This document shows positions 8,278-17,391 of a stretch of DNA of 64,000 nt, piece by piece. Location of the stretch: the NCBI GenBank assembly GCA_900545865.1, contig URAN01000003.1, positions 39,051 through 103,050 of the forward strand. Reading direction: 5' to 3'. A program made the position numbers and the translations under genes. Below the pieces are notes generated by a model. The model had not been told where the DNA came from. It worked only from the letters and a program-made list of their open reading frames with translations, and searched no databases. The DNA comes from an uncultured Eubacteriales bacterium (GTDB taxonomy: Bacteria > Bacillota > Clostridia > Monoglobales > Monoglobaceae). Position 1 is the stretch's first letter; each line of letters begins with the position of its first letter.

Positions 8278-9504
8278 CTACCCCAAAATAAGCTTTAAGA
8301 AGGTCTTTTTGCCTTTTTTAACAATCATTTCACCATCTTTAAAATACTCGGAATTAATAATCGTGTCAACACCGCTGACCTTTTCTCCGTTTATCGAAAG
8401 CCCGTTTTGCTGAACCAATCTGCGTGCCTCGCTCTTTGACGGACAAAGTTTAACATTTACAAGCATATCCAAAACATTTATGCCCGATTCGATTTCCGAT
8501 TTCGAAATTTCAGCCGATGGCATATTTTCCGTATTCGAACCACCGGCAAATATAGCCGTTGCCGCGTCATTCGCTTGCTTTGCCGCTTCCTCGCCGTGCA
8601 CCATTTTGGTAACTTCGTAAGCCAACAGGCACTTAATCTTGTTCAGTTCCTGTCCTTCCAGCTTTTCATATTCGCGTATTTGTTCCATCGGAATAAAAGT
8701 AACGAGTTTCAAAAGTCTTATAACATCCTTGTCATCAACATTTCTCCAGTATTGATAGAATTCATACGGCGAAACTTTTTCAGGATCAAGCCACAGCGCG
8801 CCTTTTTCGGTTTTGCCCATTTTTTTGCCCTCAGACGTTGTAAGCAGAGTGAACGTCATACCGTATGCCTGTTTACCTTCTTTACGTCTTATAAGCTCGA
8901 TTCCGCCCAATATATTCGCCCACTGGTCATCGCCGCCGAATTCCATAAGGCAATCATATTCTTTATTAAGTTTATAAAAGTCAAACCCCTGCATAAGCAT
9001 ATAGTTAAATTCAAGGAATGTAAGACCTTTTTCCATTCGTGTTTTAAAGCATTCGGCGCTGAGCATTCTGTTTACCGAGAAATGAACGCCGACTTCGCGC
9101 AAAAAGTCAACATAGTTGAGCCCGAGAAGCCAGTCCGCATTATTAACCATTATTGCCTTTCCGTCCTCAAAGTCAATAAACTTTGACATCTGCTTTTTGA
9201 AATTGTCCGCGTTATGCTGAATGATTTCCTGTGTAATCATCGGACGCATATCGGTTTTTCCCGTCGGGTCGCCGACCATAGTCGTACCGCCGCCCAAGAG
9301 AATTATGGGGCGATGACCTGCGTTTTGCATATGTTTCATTACTATGAGCTGCATAAAATGACCGATGTGCAAGCTGTCTGCCGTCGGGTCAAAACCGATG
9401 TAGAATGTTATCTTTTTTTCGCCGAGAATCTTACGGATTTCGTCCTCATGAGTGGTCTGTGCTATAAGACCTCTCTCTTTAAGTGTGTCAAATACGTTTT
9501 CCAT
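8278..9504 (-). CDS. tyrS: Tyrosyl-tRNA synthetase
   Basis: A 408-residue class I synthetase that charges tRNA-Tyr. The HIGH signature is in SLHIGHFMQL, the KMSKS-type loop is KMGKTEKG, and the C-terminal S4-like RNA-binding domain begins near residue 340 with SKSEARRLVQQNGL. The ATG at 9504 is chosen because AAAGGA lies 8 bases upstream; a TTG at 9510 would be too close. It is last in the lon-engB-hisS-aspS-tyrS gene order. Many tyrS genes have their own T-box leader, but none is visible in the 45-base gap after aspS, so it probably depends on the operon. Confidence 0.96.
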   Translation of the reverse strand: MENVFDTLKERGLIAQTTHEDEIRKILGEKKITFYIGFDPTADSLHIGHFMQLIVMKHMQNAGHRPIILLGGGTTMVGDPTGKTDMRPMITQEIIQHNADNFKKQMSKFIDFEDGKAIMVNNADWLLGLNYVDFLREVGVHFSVNRMLSAECFKTRMEKGLTFLEFNYMLMQGFDFYKLNKEYDCLMEFGGDDQWANILGGIELIRRKEGKQAYGMTFTLLTTSEGKKMGKTEKGALWLDPEKVSPYEFYQYWRNVDDKDVIRLLKLVTFIPMEQIREYEKLEGQELNKIKCLLAYEVTKMVHGEEAAKQANDAATAIFAGGSNTENMPSAEISKSEIESGINVLDMLVNVKLCPSKSEARRLVQQNGLSINGEKVSGVDTIINSEYFKDGEMIVKKGKKTFLKLILG

Positions 9505-9549
9505 TTTCAAATTCCTTTCAAATAAATACTTTTATAAAACAATCTCGAA

Positions 9550-11370
9550 TTATTCCAAGTTTTCGGATTCGTCGTTCTTTTCTATTTTTGTAACCTTGAT
9601 GCACAAATCATCGAGCTGTTGTTGGTCAACAATATCGGGCGAATGCATCATAAGCTCTGACGCATTTTGAACTTTCGGGAATGCAATGACATCTCTGATT
9701 GAATCACAGCCTGCCATTATCATTGCAAGCCTGTCAAGTCCGTAAGCAAGTCCGCCGTGAGGGGGCGTACCGTATTTAAATGCTTGCATCAGGTATCCGA
9801 ATCTTTCCCACGCCTGTTCATGAGTAAAGCCGAGAGCCTTAAACATCTTCTCTTGCAAAGCAGCGTTGTAAATCCGCAGACTTCCACCGCCGATTTCACT
9901 TCCGTTTAAGATAATATCATACGCTTTCGCTCTGACTTCGCCCGGTGCTGTTTCGAGCTTGTCTATATCCTCATCAAACGGGTGTGTGAAAGGATGATGC
10001 ATCGCAACATACCTATCCTCTTCCTCTGAGTATTCGAGCAGTGGGAATTCGGTAACCCATAAAAAGCTGTATTTGTTCTTGTCAATAAGGTCGAATCTGC
10101 GCGCGACTTCCAAACGCAGGTTTCCGAGAGCGTCATAAACAACACTGTCTTTATCCGCGATAATCAAAACACCGTCACCGGGCCTTGCGCCTGTTTTGTC
10201 AAGTATTGCCGAAACGGTGTCCTCATCGAGGAATTTTGTTATTTGCGACCTTAAACTTCCGTCCTCTTCTACAACAATCCACGCCATACCTTTTGCACGA
10301 TAAGTCTTTACATATTCGGCGAGAGAATCAAGTGTCTTTCGTGTAAGCTTTGACGAAAGTCCCTCTGCCACGATACAACGGACGCTGCCGCCGTTTTCTA
10401 TCGCACCCGAGAACACTTTGAATCCACAGTCCTTAACCTCATCGGATATGTCAACAAATTCCATTCCAAATCTCATATCTGGTTTATCCGAACCGAAACG
10501 ATTCATGGCTTCACGATACGGCAGTCTCAAAAACGGTGTTTGAACATCTATATCCAAAACCTCTTTGAATACACGTTTTAAAAATCCCTCATTAATATTT
10601 ATAATTGTATCAATATCAATGAACGAAAGCTCCATATCCAGCTGAGTAAACTCGGGCTGACGGTCGGCTCTCAAATCCTCATCCCTAAAGCATCTCGCAA
10701 TCTGGAAATATCTGTCATATCCGCCGAGCATAAGCAGCTGTTTATACTGCTGAGGCGATTGCGGCAGTGCGTAAAAGTTGCCCGGGTGAACACGGCTCGG
10801 CACAAGATAATCGCGCGCACCCTCGGGTGTGCTTTTGGTAAGTATCGGTGTTTCTATTTCAAGAAAGCCGTTTTCGTCAAAATAATCGCGTGCAATCTTG
10901 GCTATTTTATGACGCATAATAAGATTCCTTTGCATATCGGGGCGTCTGATGTCAAGATAGCGATATTTAAGACGCAAAGCGTCATTTGTATCGATTCCCT
11001 CTTCTATATAAAACGGCGGTGTTTCAGAACCGTTTAAAACACGAAGTTCGGAAACCAAAACCTCAATCTCTCCCGTTTCCATATCGGGATTGATGTTCTT
11101 TTCCGTCCTCAAAGCAACCTCGCCGACAGCAGCGATAACGTACTCGCTTTTTAATTGGGTTGCCTTTTCAAATACAGCCGAATCCGTTTCATCATTGAAA
11201 GATAACTGTATAATACCGCTGCGGTCGCGCAGAGTTACAAAGTCAAGTCCGCCGAGTTTACGATTGCGCGCAACCCAGCCGCAAAGAACAACTCTCTCGC
11301 CTGCGTTTTCTTTTTTCAGAGTTCCGCACATATGTGTGCGTTTAAGTCCTGCCATTGTTTCAAATTCCAT
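9550..11370 (-). CDS. aspS: Aspartyl-tRNA synthetase
   Basis: A 606-residue class II synthetase of the bacterial type. It has an N-terminal OB-fold anticodon-binding domain (about 8-110), the motif 2 loop with RCFRDEDLRADRQPEFTQLD, the bacterial GAD insertion (about 300-420), and motif 3 with GLAYGLDRLAMIM. The start has GGAGG 7 bases upstream. It lies 32 bases after hisS, the common hisS-aspS pairing in Firmicutes. If the organism lacks AsnRS it could be non-discriminating; that cannot be judged here. Confidence 0.96.
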   Translation of the reverse strand: MEFETMAGLKRTHMCGTLKKENAGERVVLCGWVARNRKLGGLDFVTLRDRSGIIQLSFNDETDSAVFEKATQLKSEYVIAAVGEVALRTEKNINPDMETGEIEVLVSELRVLNGSETPPFYIEEGIDTNDALRLKYRYLDIRRPDMQRNLIMRHKIAKIARDYFDENGFLEIETPILTKSTPEGARDYLVPSRVHPGNFYALPQSPQQYKQLLMLGGYDRYFQIARCFRDEDLRADRQPEFTQLDMELSFIDIDTIININEGFLKRVFKEVLDIDVQTPFLRLPYREAMNRFGSDKPDMRFGMEFVDISDEVKDCGFKVFSGAIENGGSVRCIVAEGLSSKLTRKTLDSLAEYVKTYRAKGMAWIVVEEDGSLRSQITKFLDEDTVSAILDKTGARPGDGVLIIADKDSVVYDALGNLRLEVARRFDLIDKNKYSFLWVTEFPLLEYSEEEDRYVAMHHPFTHPFDEDIDKLETAPGEVRAKAYDIILNGSEIGGGSLRIYNAALQEKMFKALGFTHEQAWERFGYLMQAFKYGTPPHGGLAYGLDRLAMIMAGCDSIRDVIAFPKVQNASELMMHSPDIVDQQQLDDLCIKVTKIEKNDESENLE

Positions 11371-11402
11371 TATTTATTCCTCCGATTTTAATATTACGTT
11401 TT

Positions 11403-12674
11403 TTAAACAGTCTTTATCTTTGCAGCGATTTCATCTGCCGACAGCGAAACATCGGTTGTTTCACCGGTCTGCATATTTTTAAGCGCGGCTTTGTTCTCGT
11501 TTATTTCATCATCTCCGAGAACAATCGAATATTCTGCGCCGAGTTTGTTTGCAAACTTCATCTGAGCCTTTACGCTCCTGCCGCACAAATCTCTTTCGGC
11601 ACAAATTCCCGACTGTCTTAACTCATAAACAAGTTTTTGGGCTTTTATATCAGCTTTATCACCGATTGATACAACAAATATATCAGGTGCGCCGTCCGCT
11701 TCTTCAACAAAAGCTTTGTCTGCGCCCTGCGCTTTCAATACCATAATAAGACGCTCCAAACCAATCGCAAAGCCGATTCCTTCGGTCGGTTTGCCGCCCA
11801 GTTCCTCAACAAGTCCGTTATATCTTCCTCCGCCGCAAACGGTTGACTGTGCGCCGAGAGAATCCGATGTTATTTCAAAAACGGTTCTTGTATAATAATC
11901 AAGACCTCTCACAATATCGGGATTTATCGTGTATTCAACGCCGACCGAATCCAGATATGCCGTTGTTTTTTCAAAATGTTCTTTGCACTCATCGCACAGA
12001 TTATCTATCATCTTGGGCGCATTCTTTGCAATACCGCTGCAAATTTCCGATTTACAATCTATTATACGCATCGGATTTTTTTCAAGTCTGTTTTTACATG
12101 TATCGCACAGCTCGTCACAGTACTGTTCAAAATAATTCTTTAGCTTTTCGTTATACGGCTTTTTGCATTTCGGACAGCCGATGCTGTTTATGTTAAGCTT
12201 TAAACCCTTTACGTTAAGAGCCTTAAAAAAGTCCAACGCAAGAGTTATCATCTCGGCATCGGTCGCATCCGATGTTCCGCCAAAGCACTCAACGCCGAAT
12301 TGGTGGAACTCTCTCAATCTGCCCGATTGAGGTTTTTCGTATCTGTATGCGGTAATCAGATAGTATAATTTTGTCGGTTGCGGATTGGCATACAGCGAGT
12401 TTTCGATAAAGCTCCTTGCCAACGATGCCGTACCCTCCGGGCGTAGCGAGATACTTCTTCCGCCCATATCTTCAAATGTGTACATCTCTTTTTGCACTAC
12501 ATCTGTTGTGTCACCGACGCCGCGCCGGAAAAGGGCTGTATCCTCAAAAACAGGGGTGCGGATTTCTTTAAACCCGTATTTTTTGCAAACCTCATGAGCG
12601 GTCTGTTCTATCTTTCTCCAAAGTGGGCTGTCCGATGGTAAAATATCTTCGGTTCCTCTCGGTTTTTTTATCAT
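11403..12674 (-). CDS. hisS: Histidyl-tRNA synthetase
   Basis: A 423-residue class II synthetase with the usual start KKPRGTEDILP, motif 2 near RPEGTASLARSF, histidine-binding residues in RYEKPQSGRLREFHQFG, the signature GLDYYTRTVFEI, and a C-terminal anticodon-binding domain from about residue 325. A Cys-rich segment near residues 165-220 (CPKCKKP, CDTCKNR, CDECKEH) is a zinc-ribbon-like insertion seen in many Firmicute HisRS proteins. The start has AAGGAGTG upstream. It is followed by aspS. Confidence 0.96.
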   Translation of the reverse strand: MIKKPRGTEDILPSDSPLWRKIEQTAHEVCKKYGFKEIRTPVFEDTALFRRGVGDTTDVVQKEMYTFEDMGGRSISLRPEGTASLARSFIENSLYANPQPTKLYYLITAYRYEKPQSGRLREFHQFGVECFGGTSDATDAEMITLALDFFKALNVKGLKLNINSIGCPKCKKPYNEKLKNYFEQYCDELCDTCKNRLEKNPMRIIDCKSEICSGIAKNAPKMIDNLCDECKEHFEKTTAYLDSVGVEYTINPDIVRGLDYYTRTVFEITSDSLGAQSTVCGGGRYNGLVEELGGKPTEGIGFAIGLERLIMVLKAQGADKAFVEEADGAPDIFVVSIGDKADIKAQKLVYELRQSGICAERDLCGRSVKAQMKFANKLGAEYSIVLGDDEINENKAALKNMQTGETTDVSLSADEIAAKIKTV

Positions 12675-12692
12675 GTTGAGACACTCCTTTTG

Positions 12693-13295
12693 TTATAATT
12701 CATCATTTGTTCCACAGCAAATTCGGCGGATAAAGCCGAGAATTTCTTCCCTGCCGTATCTCGTCTGAGCCGAAAACGGAAACAAAACGCTCTCATCATC
12801 GAGTTCAAGCGTATTATATATGTCTGTCAAATTCTTTTCAATCTGCGACTTTTTAAGTTTATCAAGCTTTGTTGCTATAATTATCGGACGATAACCGCAT
12901 CGCCGAATCCAGTCAATCATTGTAATATCATCTTTAGTCGGTTTGTGTCTTGAATCAACAAGCTGAATTACCGCCGAAAGATTATACCTGTTGTTTAAAT
13001 ATGTGTCAATCATCTTCGCCCAACTTTCTTGCTCGGACTTGGATACTTTTGCGTATCCGTATCCTGGCAGGTCAACAAGTCTGTATTCTCCGCCAATATC
13101 ATAAAAGTTAATTGTTGCCGTTTTTCCGGGCGAGCTGCTTGTCCTTGCGAGTTTTGACCTGTTGACAAGACAGTTTATAAGTGATGACTTTCCCACATTT
13201 GAACGCCCCGCAAAAGCAATTTCGGGTACAAACGTATCGGGATATTGTTCGGGTTTGACCGCAGTAGCCAAAAGCCTTGCGTCTATATAATCCAT
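12693..13295 (-). CDS. engB: Ribosome biogenesis GTPase (YihA/YsxC/EngB)
   Basis: A 200-residue TRAFAC GTPase needed for 50S subunit assembly. The G1 loop is GRSNVGKSSLIN, G3 is DLPGYGYAKV, G4 is TKLDK and G5 is within FPFSAQ. The length and the lon neighbour (lon-ysxC order) match Bacillus and other Firmicutes. The ribosome site AAAGGCGG precedes the ATG. Confidence 0.95.
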   Translation of the reverse strand: MDYIDARLLATAVKPEQYPDTFVPEIAFAGRSNVGKSSLINCLVNRSKLARTSSSPGKTATINFYDIGGEYRLVDLPGYGYAKVSKSEQESWAKMIDTYLNNRYNLSAVIQLVDSRHKPTKDDITMIDWIRRCGYRPIIIATKLDKLKKSQIEKNLTDIYNTLELDDESVLFPFSAQTRYGREEILGFIRRICCGTNDEL

Positions 13296-13339
13296 TTTAA
13301 ACCGCCTTTCGCATAAAAGCCATGAAAACAGCTTTTACG

Positions 13340-15760
13340 TTAATCTATATTTTCGGATATTGTAATTTCATCATTAACTTTATCATAATCGGTCAAGTCA
13401 AAATATTGCCGTGATTTCGGAGATACTTTTTCGTTTCCTATTATATTCACAAGAGCGTTATCGAGAACAGCATCAACATTCTTTACAAAAACGAACGATA
13501 TGCTGTCTTTGACAACCTCGGGAAGTTCATCGAAATCCTTTTTGTTTTCATACGGAACAATAAGTTTCTTTATTCCGAACCTTAATGCGGCAAGGCTTTT
13601 CTCCTTTAATCCGCCGATAGCCAAAACTCGACCTCTAAGGGTGACTTCACCCGTCATTGCTACATTATGCTTAACCGCACGCCCGGTCAATGCCGATACA
13701 ATTGCCGTTGTAATTGTTATTCCTGCGGACGGACCATCTTTCGGTACAGCCCCCTCGGGAACGTGAATATGTATGTCCGTATCCTTGTAAAAATCTTTTT
13801 TTATGCCGAGTCTCATTGAATTCGCCCTGACATAACTCAGCGCCGTTTTTGCGGATTCTTTCATTACATCACCGAGGTTTCCCGTAAGTTCAAGCTTGCC
13901 TCCGCCCGGCATAGTATTAACCTCGATGTTGAGAGTATCGCCGCCGACGCTTGTCCACGCAAGTCCGGTTACAACTCCAACCTTATCATCTTTATCCGCT
14001 TTTTCCGTCAGGTATATCGGTTTGCCCAATATATCAATAATATTTGACTTTTTAACCGATACCGAATCCGCATCTTCCTCCGCAATCATTTTTGCTGTCT
14101 TTCGGCATATTGCCGCAATTTTTCTTTCAAGCTCACGCACGCCCGACTCTCTTGTGTATTCATCGATAATCGGCATATATGCCGATTGAGAAAACTTTAA
14201 TTGTTTTGAATTGAGTCCGTGTGCCGCTCTTTGTTTCGGAACAAGATATTTTTTCGCAATATTCATTTTTTCGTTCGGGGTATACCCCTCAACCTCTATA
14301 ACATCCATTCTGTCAAGCAGCGGAGCAGGAACGGTATCAAGAGTATTTGCCGTTGCGATAAAAACAGTGTCCGAAAGGTCAAACGGCAATTCGAGATAAT
14401 GATCCCTGAAATTTTTGTTTTGTTCGGGGTCAAAAACTTCAAGCATTGCCGAGGCAGGGTCACCGCTGAAATCGCTTGACATTTTATCAATTTCATCGAA
14501 GAGCATAAGAGGGTTGGACGACTCCGCACGTTTCAGAGCATCTATTATACGTCCCGGCATCGCACCCACATATGTTTTTCTGTGACCGCGGATTTCCGCT
14601 TCATTCTTAACGCCGCCAAGGCTTATGCGAATATATTTTCGGCCAAGCGCCTCGGCGAGAGCGCGAGCGATAGAGGTCTTACCCGTTCCCGGCGGACCTA
14701 CAAGACATATTATATTATTTTTCGGCGAGCCGCCGAGTGAACGTACAGCAATGTATTCAAGAATACGTTCTTTTACCTTTTTTAATCCGAAATGGTCGCG
14801 ATCCAAGATTTTCTTTGCACGTAAAATATCCGTATTATCCTCTGTCTTTCTGTCCCACGGCAGGGCAAGTACCGTTTCGATATAATTCTGAATAACGCTG
14901 TATTCCTGTGAAAAAACATTGTTTTTGGAAAGACGCTCCAATTCCTCTCCGAGTTTATCAAGAGTTTCTTTCGGAAAGTCTCTACCCTCCATCATTTCGC
15001 GATATTTTTGAATATCTTCGTCATAATCCTCGGATTCACCGAGTTCATTACTGATAACTTTAGCCTTTTCTCTCAGAATTGCTTCACGCTTTTTATGGGT
15101 TAAATTTATATTTGCCTTTTCGCCGATGTCCTTTTCCACCGACAAAACTTCAAGCTCTTCCGATAACATTCCAATCAACATTTCGAGTCTTGCTTTTACA
15201 TCGAGTTCCTCTAAAACGCGCTGTTTATCAGCAGGTTTCAGAGGAAAGTTTGCGGCAATCAAATCTGCAAGTTCACCCGGATTGTCTATTCCGAGCAAGG
15301 ATGTAACGATTTCCTCGGGGATACGATTATATAAATCAAGAAAGCCCTCAACCAAATGCATAGCCTTGCGCATAAGAGCCTCGATAACAATGTCATTTTC
15401 TTCCGCTTCGACATCTTTGAGCCGTGTAACAGACACAACAACACCATCATCGGTATCATCAAATCTTGTTATCTTTGCGCGATAAAGTCCTTCCGCCAAA
15501 ACTCTGATATTTCCGTCGGGAAGGTTGAGAATCTGATGCACCTCCGCTATCGTGCCGATTTCTGCCAAGTCTTCGGCTTGCGGTTCGCTTTGTTCCATAT
15601 TATTTTGAAAGCACATAAATATAAGCTTATCGTTATTCATTGCGTTTTTGACAGCAGCCACGGATTGCTGTCTTCTGACGTCAAAATGCAGAATCATTCC
15701 CGGGAAAACACTGAGTCTCTTCAAAGGAAGCAACGGGAGTGTATATCTTATTTTTCGCAT
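13340..15760 (-). CDS. lon: ATP-dependent Lon protease
   Basis: An 806-residue LonA protease. It has an N-terminal substrate-binding domain (about 8-200), a coiled segment, the AAA+ module with Walker A GPPGTGKT and Walker B LMLFDEIDK, and a C-terminal serine-lysine protease domain with catalytic Ser678 in KDGPSAG and Lys721 in GLKEKS. It degrades misfolded and regulatory proteins in the cytosol. It is the first gene of the minus-strand unit ending in tyrS, behind a good sigma-A promoter. I see no CIRCE or CtsR-type operator at that promoter. Confidence 0.96.
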   Translation of the reverse strand: MRKIRYTLPLLPLKRLSVFPGMILHFDVRRQQSVAAVKNAMNNDKLIFMCFQNNMEQSEPQAEDLAEIGTIAEVHQILNLPDGNIRVLAEGLYRAKITRFDDTDDGVVVSVTRLKDVEAEENDIVIEALMRKAMHLVEGFLDLYNRIPEEIVTSLLGIDNPGELADLIAANFPLKPADKQRVLEELDVKARLEMLIGMLSEELEVLSVEKDIGEKANINLTHKKREAILREKAKVISNELGESEDYDEDIQKYREMMEGRDFPKETLDKLGEELERLSKNNVFSQEYSVIQNYIETVLALPWDRKTEDNTDILRAKKILDRDHFGLKKVKERILEYIAVRSLGGSPKNNIICLVGPPGTGKTSIARALAEALGRKYIRISLGGVKNEAEIRGHRKTYVGAMPGRIIDALKRAESSNPLMLFDEIDKMSSDFSGDPASAMLEVFDPEQNKNFRDHYLELPFDLSDTVFIATANTLDTVPAPLLDRMDVIEVEGYTPNEKMNIAKKYLVPKQRAAHGLNSKQLKFSQSAYMPIIDEYTRESGVRELERKIAAICRKTAKMIAEEDADSVSVKKSNIIDILGKPIYLTEKADKDDKVGVVTGLAWTSVGGDTLNIEVNTMPGGGKLELTGNLGDVMKESAKTALSYVRANSMRLGIKKDFYKDTDIHIHVPEGAVPKDGPSAGITITTAIVSALTGRAVKHNVAMTGEVTLRGRVLAIGGLKEKSLAALRFGIKKLIVPYENKKDFDELPEVVKDSISFVFVKNVDAVLDNALVNIIGNEKVSPKSRQYFDLTDYDKVNDEITISENID

Positions 15761-15819
15761 ACTTATTATTCAATCCTTTTATAATATAGTTTATTCGAAT
15801 ATAATTATCACATCATATT

Positions 15820-15848
15820 ATTATACTATTAATCAGTGCAAATATCAA
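15820..15848 (-). promoter_or_regulatory. Sigma-A-type promoter for lon
   Basis: On the minus strand TTGATA (15843-15848) and consensus TATAAT (15820-15825) are separated by 17 bases, about 60 bases before the lon start. Confidence 0.8.
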
Positions 15849-16042
15849 GCATTTTTTTCAGTTTATCGGAAAAAACTTGCATTTTTTCAAAAGTTGTTGA
15901 TTTTCTTAGCTTTTTCCGAAAAAATATATGTGTTTTTCTCAATTTTTGATATATAATGTAAGAAAAATTATTGGAATGTCAGCAAAACAAAGGAATATTT
16001 TCGAATTTTGCGACAGAGCAAAAAATATTAAGGAGAATAAAA

Positions 16043-16663
16043 GTGAAAGAATTATATGAAAGATACCCAATATTAAAAGAATGCGACAGCGATATTGAGT
16101 CTGTTGTCGAAATGCTTTGTGAATCGTATAAAAGCGGCGGAAAGCTCTTGCTTTGCGGCAACGGCGGCAGCTGTGCCGATTGCGAACATATCGTCGGCGA
16201 GCTTATGAAAGGTTTTTTGCTTTCGCGGCCCGTTGATTATTTATACAATAAATTTAAAGAATTGGGGTTTGATGATGCCGAATATATGACAAAAAATCTG
16301 CAAGGCTCTCTTCCTGCCGTTTCTCTGCCGCATCAATCAGCTTTGATTTCTGCTTTTTCAAACGATGTTGCGCCGGATATGATTTATGCCCAGCTCGTTT
16401 TGGGGTTGGCATCATCCAACGATGTTCTGTTATGTTTATCGACCTCGGGTAATTCAAAAAATGTTGTCTATGCCGCTAAATGCGCAAAGGCTCTCGGAAT
16501 TAAAACAATTGCCATGACGGGCAAAAATGCAAGTCTTTTATCCGATTTGTGTGATATAACCATACAAGTTCCCGAATATGAAACATATAAAATACAAGAA
16601 CTTCATTTGCCTGTATATCATTACATCTGCGCTCAAATCGAACGAACTTTTTTTGAAAAATAA
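16043..16663 (+). CDS. SIS-domain phosphosugar isomerase (GmhA/DiaA-like)
   Basis: A 206-residue protein of the sedoheptulose-7-phosphate isomerase/DiaA group. It has LLLCGNGGSCADCEHIVGEL, where the usual GNGGSAADAQH motif carries two Cys substitutions, and CLSTSGNSKNVV, the SIS phosphosugar-binding loop. The GTG at 16043 is preferred because AAGGAG lies 7 bases upstream; the longer frame from 15971 has no ribosome site. It may make D-glycero-heptose phosphate or bind another sugar phosphate, and DiaA-like roles in replication are known for relatives. It is monocistronic and ends at a strong terminator. Confidence 0.8.
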   Translation: MKELYERYPILKECDSDIESVVEMLCESYKSGGKLLLCGNGGSCADCEHIVGELMKGFLLSRPVDYLYNKFKELGFDDAEYMTKNLQGSLPAVSLPHQSALISAFSNDVAPDMIYAQLVLGLASSNDVLLCLSTSGNSKNVVYAAKCAKALGIKTIAMTGKNASLLSDLCDITIQVPEYETYKIQELHLPVYHYICAQIERTFFEK

Positions 16664-16709
16664 AAGCAACGAGCCTCGGCTAAAATATAAGCCGAGGCTC
16701 ATTGCTTTT
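16662..16709. terminator. Bidirectional terminator between the SIS gene and the V-ATPase operon
   Basis: A 20-bp stem with one mismatch (16662-16681 paired with 16690-16709, core GAGCCTCGGCT) and an 8-nt loop. It overlaps the stop codons of both converging genes. Confidence 0.85.
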
Positions 16710-17379
16710 ATAAATCCTGTGTTTCTTTGCGTTTTTCCTCTATATTTTCAGCAATCATCATATCTTTGACTTTCATCAGTCTTGTTGTTGTGCTGCGTTC
16801 GTTTTCATCAAGCTTCATCGTTATATATCTGATTGTCTCTTCGTATCGCGGAATCATAACGTGTTCAAGTGCGTTTACCCTGCGGCGAGTCTTTTCTATC
16901 TCTGCCGCAAGCATCTGACAAGACTTTTCAACCTCAGCAAGTCTAATCATATTCGGTAAGCACTCCGCAAGTGAATAAATCGCATTATCCATCTCTCCCG
17001 AGGTATAAGCAAATCCGTATGAATATATTCCCGAAGGGTCTTTGGTTTTATACTCGGCGGAATATTGAGGAAGAATAACACTCATTACATTTTGAGTCGA
17101 AATTTCAAGCGAAAGTTCCTGTTTCGGCATCATAAGAGCCGTGTGCAAAACTTCATCGGAAACGACACATCTCACAGCGGCAAGCTTTTGATTTGCCAAA
17201 CCGAGAGCACTTTCCACTTTCTCTCTCAACGAATGGTTCTCACGGATTAAGTCCATAAATCTGCGCATAAGCTCATCGCGTTTGTCTTTAAGCAGCTTAT
17301 GTCCTCTCCGTGCCGTTGTCAGCTTTCGTTTTAAATTAGTAAGCTCCATTCTGGTGGGATTTACATTCAGTACAGCCAT
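16708..17379 (-). CDS. atpD: V-type ATP synthase subunit D
   Basis: A 223-residue protein forming the central rotor shaft of the V1/A1 motor. The conserved start is VNPTRMELTNLKRKL, followed by long N- and C-terminal helices expected to form the coiled coil, with ARRGHKLLKDKRDEL in the first. It is the last gene of the operon, 12 bases after subunit B. Gene letters follow the archaeal/clostridial V-type nomenclature (ntp in Enterococcus), not the F-type atp letters. Confidence 0.93.
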   Translation of the reverse strand: MAVLNVNPTRMELTNLKRKLTTARRGHKLLKDKRDELMRRFMDLIRENHSLREKVESALGLANQKLAAVRCVVSDEVLHTALMMPKQELSLEISTQNVMSVILPQYSAEYKTKDPSGIYSYGFAYTSGEMDNAIYSLAECLPNMIRLAEVEKSCQMLAAEIEKTRRRVNALEHVMIPRYEETIRYITMKLDENERSTTTRLMKVKDMMIAENIEEKRKETQDL

Positions 17380-17391
17380 ACCGACACCCCC

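Noticed and set aside
13500..15485. Several long open frames antisense to lon
   Set aside because: They are shadows of the lon codon pattern, with no ribosome sites and low-complexity Ser-rich translations.
15971..16042. N-terminal extension of the SIS-domain isomerase
   Set aside because: AAGGAG 7 bases before the GTG at 16043 decides the start; the extension lies in promoter-like sequence and does not resemble the family.
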